Below are positions 41,901-56,900 of a stretch of 64,000 bases of DNA, piece by piece. Each line of letters starts with the position of its first letter. Positions within the stretch are counted from its first letter, which is position 1. Origin of the DNA: Meandrina meandrites (Eukaryota; Cnidaria; Anthozoa; Scleractinia; Meandrinidae); contig OY855915.1 of NCBI GenBank assembly GCA_963693305.1, positions 15,053,284 through 15,117,283 of the forward strand, written 5' to 3'. Position numbers and translations under genes: made by a program. Below the pieces are notes generated by a model. The model searched no databases. It had not been told where the DNA came from and saw nothing but the letters and a program-made list of their open reading frames with translations.

Positions 41901-44900
41901 GTTGCGTGCATTTCTGGACATAAGTGTAATGAAAAATAGTAAATCAAAGCCTGCAACATTTGCTCTTTTCTTAACGGATATAGGAATTGTATTTTTCTCT
42001 TTCCTCTTTTAGTATATAAAGGAGCTTAGCAAAACGAAGCAAATTTGAACATCTTCAGCTTGAATTGTTTTTTAAACGAAGGCCGTTACATCATTCATAC
42101 AATGTAAGAACTAAGCATTTTCTTCACGCAAAAGACAAGTAATTAAATATTAACCGCCCAGTTTTAAGCTTCTAGAAGCTTCTTGTTCGAACTAACTCTC
42201 TGCTGAACGTAAAAATGTGATTATGATGTCGTGATTTCGAAATGTCATGCAACGCATCTCTGCACGAAGTGAAGCATTAAGTGACGACCTAAGGAACCGC
42301 TGTAAAGAAAATAATCACGTGACGACCCAAGGAACAGTAGACTTGTCACAAACTTGTTGACCTCACGGGAAAGACGAAGGACTTTATTGAAGGTCTAAAG
42401 GAAATAAATCACCTGCTTCAGTAACATTCATCACTCAATTATTTGTGTACCTTGACAAAGTCTGCATTGATGTAGTCACTACCACTTGAATTGTTCCGTG
42501 GATTTAAACGAACTCGAGTTTCCTGTCAAATAAAAACAACAATGGAAAGAGTCCACCGAGAACAACAGAAATGATTCAACGACGCTTTGAATAAAAAAAA
42601 ATACATAAATATGCGAAACTTTTATATATTACTGTACAGGCTGCTTGAAATGATTTTAACCTAGAACACTTACATCAGTACTTTGTGCATGGTTTTCAAA
42701 GCAGATTTGACGGGTTTTGGAGACTGTCAGGGCGGTGACTGAACTGGCCAGTCGCGGCTCAACCTTACCTCATACGGAACTACGTCTTTGTATCTATTTT
42801 TCTCTACATTCCCAGCAAACTGTGCACTGGTGGTTGTTAGCTTCTGCAAGAAAGAATAATATTCAATAATAAATGTTTTGGATCAAAGCGCAAATGTAAA
42901 GGGTTGAATGTAAGCAGTGTTTTTAACACTTACTTCACTCCGCCGCTCCACCTTTTGAAACTCTGTAAACACCTGTCCTTCACTAAAGATTTTCTCCAAT
43001 TCTTCAAGCTGAAATGGAAATCTGAAACACTCATCTTTGCGGGCATTTACTTACTTTAGTACAGTTATCAAGTTTCCCTTTATTAAAGAAAACTGAACAA
43101 GTATAAACATCAAGTCAAAATACCACAGCACACTGACATTATACAGAGAGCTATTGGACTTACTCTCAAAAGGCAGAACCGTCTCAATTATAGGTATTCA
43201 AACTAATTACAGACTAATTTTCCAGTTACAACATTAAGTTAAAAATGGAAAATTTGTTGGTAACTTGCAAAATAAAGTCAATTCATGCAAATCGCTAAAG
43301 GCAAAGTGTATTTAAAGAAGAAAATTATCTTGGTTCGTTTTGCCGAACTGAGCGTTAATACTGAAAGAAAAATGTAGCTTTCGTCCCTCAGCACTGTTGA
43401 GGCCTCAAATGTAATAAATGTCCCTAAATGTAATAAAGTTCCTAAGTGTAAAAACTTTTGGTCCTAAATGTAATAAAGGTCCTAAGTGTAATAACTTTTG
43501 GTCCTAAATGTAATAAAGGTCCTAAGTGTAATAACTTTTGGTCCTAAATGTAATAAAGGTCCTAAGTGTAATAACTTTTGGTCCTAAATGTAATAAAGGT
43601 CCTAAGTGTAATAACTTTTGGCCCTAAATGAAACAAAGGTCTCGAGTATAATAACATAAATAACATTTAACTGTTTGGCCTTTTTGAACTTTTTCGCAAA
43701 GGCAGGAACACAAAAATAAGGACCTTCGGTGATCCCGATCAGAATGTACCAAATATAAAATAGTCAGAATCCAATAAAATGGAAGGGTTTCAGCAAGTGT
43801 CATAATTACACTTTATTTTGCACGTCTTTATTCGACTGTGTCCAACAACAACAGTATGAGTTAATTAGTGTAAAAACAAAAGTAGTATCACATGAAAACT
43901 CTAAGTCTACAATTTATAGCCTATTTGCTGAGTATGCAAAGATTCAAAGTAACACAGCAACTACGTGTTGACTTATCTTGAATTAACAGGAGTAATAAGA
44001 ACTATTAATACATAGAGGAAACAACTAATTACTATCAGTATTTAACCCCCCCCCCCCCCCCCAAAAAAAAAAAAAAAAGAAAAAAAGAAAAAAAAAAGGA
44101 CGAGAGTCTGAAGATTAAGCAAACACGCCTCTCTGATTTTCTGATTTCTTAATCTAAATGTAACAACACAACTTGAACTAAAACGATCGTCATTTTATCG
44201 CTTTTTGCCTTGTCCTTTCCACCATATCTTGGTGACAAACATCCAAGTTCCAATTCCTGTAAACAGAAGCTCGACCCACGCATTGATCCATTTCGGACTT
44301 GCTATTATTTATTTAAGAGCCAATAGAAGTCCGCTGCTTGGGCCAAATTCTTTGCATAACTTGCGCATGCTATGGTAGCCATTACTTGCAGTGTCCCGAT
44401 GGTTGTAACAGACTTGTGGAAGCCGACGGATATAATGACTGGTAAGTTGATTAAGGCAATCACTAAGCTGACAAAGGGAACTATAAGTAGTGATAACACT
44501 AAATTCAGTCCCAGTTAATGCAAAGTCTATTATCTTATCTAATACTTCATTTGGAAGTTGATAGTGCGCTTCATCGTCGTCGTCATCATCATCATAATCT
44601 TCATCCAGACTTGCCTCTTTAATTTGATTGGCAGCGCTGTCAACAGACATGTTGTCCTCAATTTCATCTTGGCTTATCCCTTCTTCTTGATTGCCAGCGC
44701 TGTCACCTAGCATATCATCATCATGAAATTCCGTAAGATGTCTTGCTTGATTGACAGCTCTGCCGGTGGACATATGATCATCATCATATTCATCGTTGCT
44801 TATGTCATCGATTTGATTGGTAGCGTCCTCAGCGAGCTCATTATCGTTATCATCATAATCATCATTGTCATTACATTGTTCGTGAACTCTCTCTTGTACT

Positions 44901-47900
44901 TGGTTGGCATCGCTGTCAGCAGGTATATTATCATTATTTTCGTTAGTGGGACCGTTTAGGGTGATATAGTGTTCGCCATGCTCTTCAGCAAAGTGGCCAA
45001 GGTACAGTGTTGTTATCGGTATGTTTGACGTGGGCTGAAAAACATGGCCAGCACCAGCACCAAGGGATGATACAATTTGAATGTTGACATTGTATAGATT
45101 AGCAGCAGCAAACAATGTCAGCTGATCACCGTACGTATGATCTTGCGCCATGTGGGTAAGGTAACCTGGCCATGAGTCGAAGTGTGCGACCCATTCATGC
45201 AAGGGAAAACCATCGTCATCTAGTGGATGTGTTTCCAGATATCTTACAATTTCTTCGCGAATTGTCTCTGCCGATCTTGAGATTCCTAGTGATCTAAGCT
45301 GATATGCCAAAGCTGCAAACTGGCAGTTGCCGTTCCCTGGAGGATTGTAAGCTGGTTCATATCCCTGATCTTCTATGAAGTTAAGGTAGTCGTCGCTTTC
45401 CATTGGAATTAGGAATTTTTCCCTATGTATTTTCCTTTTCTGTTTTTCAACTCTTGCTGCTTTTTGCTTAAGCTTTTCATCCCTTAAAGTGAGGCTTGTG
45501 ATGTCAACAACGCTTAACCACCTTCGTTCACGTTTTCCAGATGAGGGCGAAATAAATGAGACTTTATAGGACTGCTTCTTTAGATTTCTTTTTTCTACTA
45601 AAGCTTCTACTACTTGTTGCTTTCTTGATGTCTTAGTCATGCCTTTTTTAGCTAGTCGCACGTGAACTTTCTCACCTATTCTGTATTTTGACGGGGGATT
45701 GGATTTTAAGTGGGTCTTAACCATTCTTCGATGGCAACGTTCAGTCGCAGCATGAGCAGCTTTTCTGACATCTTTTGCATATCTGAAATGTCGTTTTCAG
45801 TCCGTGTTTGTGGGATTGCAGTTGGCAATATTTCCTAACAATTTTTCCATTATTGAGTCTTCACTTTCTGGAGCAACGTCGTGATGGTAACTTGGCTTGC
45901 GTGCGAAATAAACTTCAAACGGCGATTTGTATTTAAGAACTTCTTTGGGATCCTCGTTTAAAATCCTCTGGTAATCAGGCAGTGCCTTAGCCCAGTTAAG
46001 ACCTTTTTTCCCCATTTTTAAAAGATCATACTCCATCTTGGAACGTAGAGCACGGTGACTTCGCTCTACTTTCCCCTGAGACTGTGGATGGTATGGGCGA
46101 CTGTTTACCATTTTAACGTGCATTTTTCGGCAAAGTCTTTTCACTGCTCCTTTGAACTCTGAACCCTGGTCACTTTGCAACACAAGAGGGGATCCATTTT
46201 CCATGTATATGACCTTTAACTCAGCTGCTATTGCTTTACTGTTTTTGCTTTGAAGAGGTCTCAGCCAAATGAACCTACTGAATACGTTCATAACTGACAA
46301 AACGTATCGGTATACAATTCCTTTAAACTTAACTTTCCCACGCTTTCCGAGGTCCATCAGATCTACTTGGTGTCTGACCTGCACGTCTCGAGCGCGAATC
46401 GGTTTAAGGATTGCTTTGTTCAGAAATCTGGCATTTCTGCGGTAATGCAGTTTGTCCCTGTTCAAAATGCTCTGTACATGGTCTTTACTGAGGCCAACAA
46501 ATTTATCTTTTAAGGAGCATACAATCTTTCTAGCACCAGATCCTTTTGTGCGATGAAATTCGTCAGCAACAAGGTGGTTAATTTCCGAACTTCTCAAAAT
46601 CCGACGATCTTTACAGAACAGGACCTCGTTGCCGTTTTCTGTTCGAATACTAAGCTCACCTATAGATCTCCAGAGGCGTATAGCGGCAGACTTTTGAGCC
46701 CGACTTCTTTCTTTCACTGGTGGAAGTGAATCACCTTTCACAAGCATGAGTAGAGCATCATATATATCATCTGCAATTGCCGAGGGGTTCCTATTTCCTC
46801 TTCCTTCGACAGTTTTCTCAGAGCAAATACAGAACTGACTAAAAATTAAACTAACCATCGACAAAACTAGAATGATCGAGCTCTTCATCTTGAAGCAAGC
46901 TAGATTAATTTATACGTGCAACAAGTAGACAACCATGCTAATTAACACTAGACATGTCTAGACAACGAGCAGACAATTGTTGCAAGTCACATGTAGTCTG
47001 TGAGAAGTGAAAATATATGAATATATATATAAATATAAAGAAAGAAACCAAGAAAGAAAGAAAATCAATAAATAAATGAATAAATAAAAAATACATATAA
47101 ATGAATGAATGAATGAATGAATGAATGAAATGATAAAAACATGAATGAAAAAATTAAAAAACGACTAAATAAATAATATTTACAATACGATACTTATATC
47201 AGTTCTCATTTCATTGATATAATGTTTGGTGGATGTCAATCGTGCCCCTCTAATGTTCTGTCGCGGAGCTACCTGTTTTAACTTTTTTTTTAGCATTTGG
47301 TATCATTTAGTTTCCGGTTACATCCGTTATATCCTATCTCGAGAATATTTTCAAATCCTGAGTTTTTAAAAAATGGTCTGTGCAGATATGTTTGTGGTCA
47401 TTCATGCAAACAAATCCGAGCAACTCAACAAAAGTCCTAATCCACAATTTTGTAACAGTAGTCTGCAGCCACGTGACACGGACAAACTCGATTCAAAGCA
47501 AGCAAAGATGGAGAATTTTGGCCAGTTCAACTGATCTTTCGCTTGTTTCGGCAAAGCACGTCAGGACCTCTGTAAATTGTCTGAAGCAATTGACACAAGA
47601 TGAAAGAGAAGCGATCAGAAGAAGCTTGAATCACCTCTCCTCCCACACCCCACACACAAATTGGCTAGTTACCGTTATGTGTGGCTCAGTCAGTGACCTT
47701 ATTGCATTTCACTTACAACCTTTATTCAACTTAGGACCTTTGCTACATTTAGGACCAAAATTTATTACACTTAGGACCTTTATTACATTTAGGACCAAAC
47801 GTTATTACACTTAGGACCTTTATTACATTTAGGGACATTTATTACATTTAGGGACATTTATTACATTTGAGGCCTCAACAGCACTCCACATATTAAACTC

Positions 47901-50900
47901 CCCACCCATCAACTCCCACCTCGCTCCTCATCGTTTCAGTCAATTTTACTTACAGTCGAATCACTCCCTCCCCTTTCATCTCGTAATTATTGCACAATCC
48001 CTCATTGACAGGTGCCACAATATATAATGTACCTGTGTTTCACGAGTGAGTGGCATCTCATCCTGCTCAAGATCAAAGTCCAACTCCCTGCCTTCTTCCA
48101 AGTCTGAATCATTCGATGTGCTATAACCGCTGGTCCGACCTGTCACCTCGCTTGAGGTATCTCCTGCTATCTGCTCCAAGTTTAATGACACTGGACGAGT
48201 AGGCCTGGATTTAAAATTATACATACTGTAATTCCTTGCGAGAAAATCAAACTATTTGAGAAACGAGAACTCCCATCCATGATAGTTATTTTCTAAAGGT
48301 TTTGTTTCCCTTCATTTTGTGAGTCGCATTATAAAGCGTGGCTGATTGAATATTACGATATTTTCACTGTGTCCTGAGATACATCAAATATTCACAGGAA
48401 ATACCTTTACTGGAAATGAAATAATGTCCAAATAATTGGTTTCACGAAATGTGACGGACATACATATCACCACATCTTCCCTATACTTTGTTCAGTGATA
48501 ACAAGAGCAAGAGCCTGAGATCACATCCAGCATCAAACCCAATTTGTTTTACAATGAACACAGATTAAGAAAAACATCAAAACAATCGCTGTTTGTGGTT
48601 AATGCAATACCTTGACATAAGGGCGCTGACAGAGCAAGCTTCGCCCGAGGACGTGTTAGAAGGTGGTGTGTTGTGACCTCTCTCATCTAAACTCTCCAGT
48701 GACTGTGTTCCAAGAGGATTCCCCGAGTCCATGGACAGTGAACTACCCACTTCATTAGTTACCGCTGCCTTGTTTAAAAGTCCTTGACAGTACAAGCCTT
48801 GGTTTTGATCAAGATAGTCCTGAGAAGTGCACAAGTCATCATGCAGTAAGAGGTCATGTCGATTGTCCGTTGAAGACAAGTTCAGAGACTGTGGTCTTGG
48901 TAGAGTGTAACGATTGACTGAACTTGAAGAGTCACGCGACACAGAATCAAACATGTCCTTGTCCTGTATGCAGCTTTTTTCATGCAGCACAGTGCAATCT
49001 TGTTCACTAAACACAGGATTGACTAAACCTTTCACAGATCCTGAAAACCAACCAAAAAACATTTCATAAAGATATTTCCAAGCGCTTTCGGTCACGTCTT
49101 GGTTTTAAACTTCCCTGTCACAATGTTGTGTCCCATGGTAATACATGTCGCTTATCTCACAGGTTCACTAATGTGGGTAAAAAAGACAGAATCAGCGCAT
49201 AGCGTCTTTTTGTCTTTTATTTATAAGCTTACTCTAAACAGCTTGTTACAAATTACTTACACCCCATTCCCACCAAATCTAAAACGTTTGATGCTGTTTA
49301 GTTGAACGCAGTTCACAGTTTTCGTTGTGGAAGCCTTGCTAACTGAAACAGTTTTCTGTTGTTGATTTTTATTTTGTCAAACATGCTTTGTGAATGAGGC
49401 ACAAGTCAATCTTTTGGAACGAGATAACTTACTTGAGGAGCCGGGTGACGAATTCCCGCCATTATTGGTAACAATCTGAAAACAAAAACAGTGGAAGGCT
49501 TCTGTTAGAAGGGTCTCTATATTACAGCAATTTTTTCTGCATTTTTAATTTTCCTCCTTATTTTACTTGAATATGTTCTGATAAACCTGCTAATATTAAC
49601 AATTTTATGAGAGGCTTCCACCAATTGGCACAAAACAAAGCTCAGTAACACACTTACCCCTGTATTTTTACCGAGTTTACTTTTGGCTGGTTTACTAAAA
49701 TAAACACACAAACCAATGTAAGTTGCGTAAATCACAAACAGGGAAATAATGCAATTAGAGTTATGTTAAAAGTGCACAATTGGTTCAGAAGAGTAAATAC
49801 TTACCACTCATTACAACGCAGATAGGTGACAATAAAAAACAAGAGAGCTAAGTTCTGACACATCCAACAAATGACAGAACTACATGTAGCGTGGAATTCT
49901 TCAGTCTGCATTCAAGCCTAGTGCTCCATCAGGAAGGTGGTTACCGTACTTATTCAATTAAGCATCCAACCTCAAATAAGCGCCCACCTCAAACAAGTGC
50001 CCTCTCTCAAGGTCTAAAAATTTAATAGGCGGCCGGGGCGCTTTATCAAATAAATACAGTGCCTCCAGTTTCAGTGTAACTCCATCACAGGGTTACCCCC
50101 GGCATTTAATTCAACCACAACCCATTTTCTACACCTGGGTGGAGTGCAACATGGGAGCTAAGTGTCTTGTGATCATAGCAAGGGCTTCAACCTCAACATT
50201 CAATCCACAGTCCAGTGCACTAAACATTACACCACCATGATATACCATGAATTGAACGCCTCAGTCTACACGTGACTTTAGTTGAAAAGACCTTCAATGA
50301 GTGAAAACTAGAAAAAAATATTTCTTGTATAAAGGTTTGATCACCACAGCTTTAGAAGAGACACAATCAACTCACAAGCAACCAGTTGATTTGACATCAT
50401 TTGCAAAGGAATTGACATCAGCAATCTAACCATTAATCCATATTGCCCATGTGTACAATTGTTTGTACCTAATTAAAAGAAAAGTTATACAGTCTTCATA
50501 CTGTATCAGCAGACAAAGAGGAGGTTATTGCAGTTTTATTGAGATTGGACAAACTATAGGTCCATGGGCAGACACTGTAAAATGTGACTCCACGATACAG
50601 AACAGCATAAGTTAAAATAAGGCGCAAAAGGAAAAAGAAGTGGATTCTGAAATTCCACTTTTGAGCAGTTAGTCAGCAGTTGGTACAATGCAAGTCATCA
50701 GAAGGCCTTACAAAGAAATGCACATAAATTCAATCTGACACGATACCAACTAAATCAACATGTTTGAGTTCGGCAAGCAGTGTGCGAACTCCACATTGGA
50801 GGATGAGATTTTGAGATTCTTTACTGGACAGGAAAAGATGAAGAAAAGAACATGGCAGCCGTGCTAGTGACAGAACATCAACAGCCTTACTCTCCTGTTA

Positions 50901-53900
50901 TAGACAAGACCTAAAAGGCAAGCATAATGACGTACTATGTTCATATGCACCCAGTATCAATAACATCATTAAACCTTATTAAGCCTCTAGTCTATAATAG
51001 AATACTTAGCAGCTCAGAGGCAGTGCACACATCACACAAAGGGATTACAGAATTATTTAATAGCAGAAAAGGGATGTAGCTAAGATTTCCAACAGGCAAA
51101 ATGTTGCTGATCATAGGCGGAAAATTTAGGTTACATTAAAGAGAAAGAGTTAACCAGAGATGGTCTTCCAGCCAGAAAACTCCAGAAAAGTAAATTCTTC
51201 AGGCAGTTATTTTTTCCATCCCTCTACGTATTATTAGCATCCCTAAATAGCACCATCAAACAACATCTTACTAATGTACAAGGTGGATTAAAAATAATAA
51301 AGAGAGGAGAAAAAAACTGTACAATGCAGGAGAAGCAAAATATTTAGATGTAGAAGAAAATGTTTGAAAATGTATAAATTCTGCACTTGAAGTATAACAA
51401 TAAACTTACATAAATTAATAGAAGTTGAATGGTTTTACACAACTATCTTTGAGGGCTGTGACTGCTTTTTTAACACCTTAGTTTATAGCCTTTTTTGGCT
51501 TTGAAGAACGAAATGACTTGTAATACAATTTTCACTATGTATAATTTTATTTTTATTTTATCTAACTGTAATATAAATGTAGCTCTTGGGCCCAAACAAC
51601 TGATATATCATTTTTCACTAGAAATTGAATGGTAGCCTAGTCTAATCTCTGTCTAAACGTAAGATGCACTGGTTTGCATACAAGACAATATAAGCAACTC
51701 TATAGCTCTAGTTGTACTTAGGTGTGTGCATGGCCATCTACATCATCTGCTACAGTACTTACACGGCATTTGATTGGTGCTTTGTATATGATGCCCGGGT
51801 ACTCGACCTGGACAAATTGAGACGACAAAATTGATGATGAGCCACAAACATCCTCCATACATACTTGGCTGTTGGTGCATCATCCTGCATTAAATATAAC
51901 AGTTACCCTGATAAATATATTTCAAATGCTAGCTCATTGTACAGGGAATACATGGCGCACAAAATAATGTATGTCTTTTTTAGTATTTCACTGAATATTG
52001 AGTTAAACACAAGAACTATTAAAAAAACCTGAATTATTTTAGATATATTAAAAAGCTTTTGACAAAATTGTTTTCTAAAAATCTCAAACCATTTCAAGGA
52101 AATTAGATGAAGTGATATCCTGATTTCTCAAATTTTTAAACCTCCTGGCTTCATTTCCCCTTCGTCAGTCAAACACTAATTTTACCTCCAATTTCTCAAA
52201 CTCCCTGATTTCTTGAGCCAATTTTTGTTCCCTTGCAGGGTTACACTGTGTGTCACTGTTGTCATGACAACAGAATCCACGATAACTATGTTGCAGGAAG
52301 TTACATTGTTATCAAACATGAAATTTCTTGTGACTCTATACAAATGTGCTAATGTTTGTACAATATTCAAGGTCAAAAGCAAAAATACAAACAAACTCAC
52401 TGAAAATTAGTTACAAAACAACAAGTCAAAACCTATTCTTATTCCGGTTCAACCAATGTACTTATATGGTGTATAAATTGACTTCAACTGTGGCATATTA
52501 TAGTGCAGGTTGCTAAGATGATAAAACAATTGGACTATTATAATGTATGTACAAATAAAATAGCCTTTACCATTTCAAATTGTATGGTGTCAAATGTTTT
52601 AGTACTTTCAATACAAAAGTACTTCTTGTTGTGACTAATTCGAACAATATCAGGCCATCTGCAAATTAAGAAGAAAGGATAGAACAGTTATATCTAAATT
52701 GGAACATATTGTTGAACATTTCTAATCAGTTCAGTCTATATAAAGTCTGTATATGAGCCTAGGGGCCCATCAGGCCGGAGCTTATCCTGGTTTCCGTAGC
52801 GTGAAGCGACTAGGAGTATTGCTACTCCCCCCTGGATGGGACGCTAGTCCATCGCAGGGTTACCCCCAGCAGTAAATTCGCTGGTACCCATTTATACACC
52901 TGGGTGGAGAGAGGCACTATGAGAGTAAAGTATCTTGCCCAAGAACACAACGCAGTGCCCCGGCCAGGGCTCGAACCCGAGTTCAGTCTATATACAGCAA
53001 TTTAAATGGAACTCTTACAGCACATATCATTCGCATCAAAAATGGATGCAAAGAAAAAATGTTGATTACATCATATTACATCATAAATGACAGTAACATA
53101 TTAACAAAAATTCCAGGTAATCTTCATTTGCAAACTCCCTAATTATTCACAAGAAAACTACTTTTTAATAACTATGAAGTAACTTTGTACAGCATTTGCC
53201 CTTGTATATGTCATCTTTGCTAGAATCATTGCAGTGAATTTGTACCAGACTGACAATGTTTAATTTGCCTTTTGCTCAACCCATTCAATGAGACATGTTC
53301 ACTGCACCACCTGGGCTTTTAGCCAGGATTTGAAAAGTTGACATCCAAAGACCTGACTCCACACTGAAGACAAAATTTAGGCATGTAAGGTGTATTTCTG
53401 CACTTTTGACTTGCTAAAAAACAGTCTTAATACTGACAGCAATTCATATTAATTTTATCTGAAAGTGGGCATCTATAGCACACCTGGATGTTGATTTGGC
53501 TACAAGCCTGTTCTGTACACATATTGAGTACAAATAGGCTGGCACCTGCAGCACTATGAGTAAACATAATGACCTTGGCACGGCACGATAGTTTTACAGC
53601 ATTGCTGATGTGGTCGTGTATAGTAAAAATATTGCTAATACTTATACTGACTACTAGTAACCTATTTCTAAGGTCTAATTAATCTGTCTGTTTACAAAAT
53701 TGATTGAGAAGTCCAGGTTCAGGCCCTGGCCCTTTTCAATCTGCCTCACCAAAAATATTTTGTAATATTAATAAAAGAGTTTAAAATAGTCAGTTATCCC
53801 AGCTAGCACTTAACCAAAAAAATTTATACAACGTCTACTTCAGATAATTCTCCATTGTAGATCACCTTGCACATGTTTAGTACTTCTACCCATATTTCTT

Positions 53901-56900
53901 TGCTACAATATTGAAGCTTGACATTTCAACACTTCCTACACACCTCTACTCTATGTCAGCTTAATCCTAATTAATGCGCTGACCTGACCCTGGAACAAAA
54001 TCATGCATAACGCTCTAGACACATGTACCCATTGCAGAGCTAATTTTAGGTGTGCTCAATGCATTGGTATACTGTGCATGTTTTAGAAAGCAGGGAGAGT
54101 GAGAGTTCAACACAGTGTTGGCATGCATACCATCTTTTTTGTTCTTTTCTTTTTTTCCCTCCAACATGTTATTTTTTCCTTTTTCCCCCAAGATGCTAAA
54201 TTTGCTCAATATTCATGTATTGCATGCATTATGTGAAGAAAACCCAAACTTGCCTGGAACCCATGTTCATTTCATAACAACACCACTGATGCTTTCTAAA
54301 TTTTGTTTTTGAAAACTCAAATAACAAAATGCTCTCACCCCACACCCTTGACATAGCTGATAACTATCTCATCATTTCACTAAGTTTCACATTAATTTTG
54401 ACAACATTTAATTTCATCTTCATCAAGTTTTATAGTTATGCATTGGTCAGCAGAATTACAAACAAAAACAAACCTCTACGACCAAAGGAAGGAAAGATTG
54501 ACCGAGCACGAGACTGAATGTGCTGGCCACTATACTCCTATAGTCATAAAAATGGTACTAACTCAACCAACCTGAAGTAAGCTGGAGGCAAGCCGTGAGG
54601 ATGTCTGACCACTATACCAAGAAATGAGGCTCCAACCAGAATAATGAAGCCATCCTTGTCCTGCAAACAAGCAAAGCACAGATCCCCAAACATATTTGAC
54701 ATGGTGTGAGAATGATAAAAATATTATTTATTTATTTATACATGCATTTATGTATAAGAATGTTATCAAAGTCTCTTTGAGGCTATGACTATTTTGCATG
54801 ATGAAGTACATGCATCAGTATAAGCAGAAAACATGAAGATATTTGTGACCGCGAAAATGTACACTAACAGTTTTCCATTAAACAGCTGAAACGAATGGCT
54901 ATCGAACGGTCTATGAACGGTTTACCAAGCCGTTCGAAACGGTTTCATCGAACGGCGAAACGGGTTATTAAGTATTCCGAACGGGCAAGCTAACCGTTTG
55001 AACGGTTTATGAAATTTTCTGAACGGTTTATGAAATTTTCTGAACGGTTTACCAAAAAGTTCGAACGATTTATGAAATTTACGGAACGGTTTGCCAAAAC
55101 GTTCGAACCGTTTATGAAATTTTGCGAACGGTTTGTGAAGTTTCCGTTTGAAATCATTTTTTCAAGGGAGCTTTCAGTTGTTCATGGCTATCTGTTTGGA
55201 ATATTGACCAAGCCATTCGAAGTCACTTGTTATTTACACTTGTCATTTGAACGGTGTGACAAACCGTTTGATAAAATTCATAAATAAACCCTTCGAACGC
55301 TTTGTCGAACCGAAGTGGCTATGTATTCTGTAGTTGCTCCACATGCAGTTTTATTTCAGCAATTTGTTTTTGTTTTAAACAGCCACACAATCAAAGTATT
55401 ACGCACGTCGCGTCTTGCCAAATTTGCATAAGTTTTGACAGCTGTGTAACGCAACACGCGTGCGAAACACAAAACTTTGTCTTCTGAGATAAGACTTTTC
55501 TTGGTAAGTGGCACAAGAACATAACTTCAGTAAAATACTCTTCTTTAAATGAGAACTATTTCACCGGTCGAACCACCAAAGTGTGCCAAACAAAAGTAAA
55601 ATTATCTTTTTTCTCCGCTGTACCTTTGCGGCGGTTTCAAAACAAAAAAATTCTATCTGGCGTTTATAGAGCCACCTTAATTTTCGGAAATTTAAGGTGG
55701 CTCTGAAACTGCTAGATAGAATTTTTTTAACTTTGCAAAAAGTTGCATCTTATCATGCTTATCATTATTCAATAATAAAAAATGGGGGTCACCGTGCTCG
55801 TTTTTGAGTTATAAGCACTTAAAGGCAAAATTAAGGGTGTTTTTAACAGGCTAAACTGTTGCTATGGTAACCATTGACGCCATGAAAATGGCTACAACTT
55901 GTTCAGCAATGATTGAACATTTTTTGATATCATTATTGTAGTAGCAACTGATAACAATTTGTAGTACTGACCCATCAAAGAACTGGAAAAGTGCTGGAAA
56001 CCATTGTGAGCCTCCTTAACAGGAATGGACAAAAGCCCCATCTAAACTCCTGTTTCGCATTACGCAAACAAAAATTGAACATGTATGTAAGGGGTAAAGA
56101 TTTGATCTTTCATAGTGCAGGTTTCTGTGTAAGACAGGGTGTGTTGGTCGGACCAGTAAATGACGCAAAATATAAATAATATAGTTAATTATTAAATATA
56201 TTGATAAGAACAGTAGACGAACCTTTGCTGGGTAGTACTCATCACCATATCCTTCCAGCTGCTGAGTGATGATAATGTATTCCAACTGAGCTTCCTCACT
56301 TGTCAAACCCCTGAGATAATATAGATGATTCACAATTTGGTATACTGTAATAGTAATTCGACTGAGCAGAGTACAATTCAGGGAGTAAACACACAAGTTA
56401 TTTCAAACCACAAGCACAATTACGCCCTTAATCAAAACTATAACAAAATTCTCGAACGTGATTGGTTATCAGCAGCCCGATTTGAGCACTAATTGGGCAG
56501 TGTATGCGTCATGCTTGTAACTGGACAGTGTAATAGGACAGTTTATGTGTCATGCTTGTAATTGGACAGTGCAATAGGACAGTTAACGCGTCATGCCTGT
56601 TTAAGTTTAGTCATTTGCGCGCGCTGTTATGTAGACTATCGAGTTTATTCTCTGTCCATTGCCCCTAAAAGAAATCAACTGTTGTGTCTTTATTCATGAA
56701 GACGTTTAACCAATGGTTATTTTGTTTCTCAAATTTTGTCATAGTTTTGATTAATTGGTAAAAGGGACTTCGTGTCATCCAATTCTGTCTGTAATCATAC
56801 TTGTGATTAATGCACGAGTCCGGCATGATTGGATGTGGTTATTGAGCGGAGCCTAATCTCCCTTCATTTTCCTAATTTCCTTGGTATTTTCGACCGTCAA

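Larger units (their letters stand above)
43395..47880 (-). mobile_element. Ginger-type DNA transposon (4.49 kb)
   Basis: The ends begin TGTTGAGGCCTCAAATGTAA on each strand, fitting the 5'-TGTNR start of Ginger elements, with a 4-bp GCAC duplication. Tandem subterminal repeats of the GGTCCTAAATGTAATAAA type occur on both sides. It encodes an integrase-like transposase and OTU protease sequence on the minus strand. It sits in the phosphatase intron between 43,008 and 48,033, in the same orientation as the host gene. Confidence 0.85.

Noticed and set aside
43430..43640. Regularly spaced repeats resembling a CRISPR array
   Set aside because: Eukaryotic context, no unique spacers, and they are subterminal repeats of the Ginger transposon.
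46800..46888. Secretory signal peptide on the Ginger integrase
   Set aside because: A nuclear transposase should not be secreted. The hydrophobic start is more likely a chance upstream extension or a mis-chosen start.
47380..47814. 144-codon plus-strand ORF at the Ginger end
   Set aside because: Runs into the subterminal repeats, has no recognisable domain and is opposite to the transposon genes.
56016..56396. 126-codon minus-strand ORF
   Set aside because: Only 56,223-56,310 is a real phosphatase exon. The rest is intron read-through.
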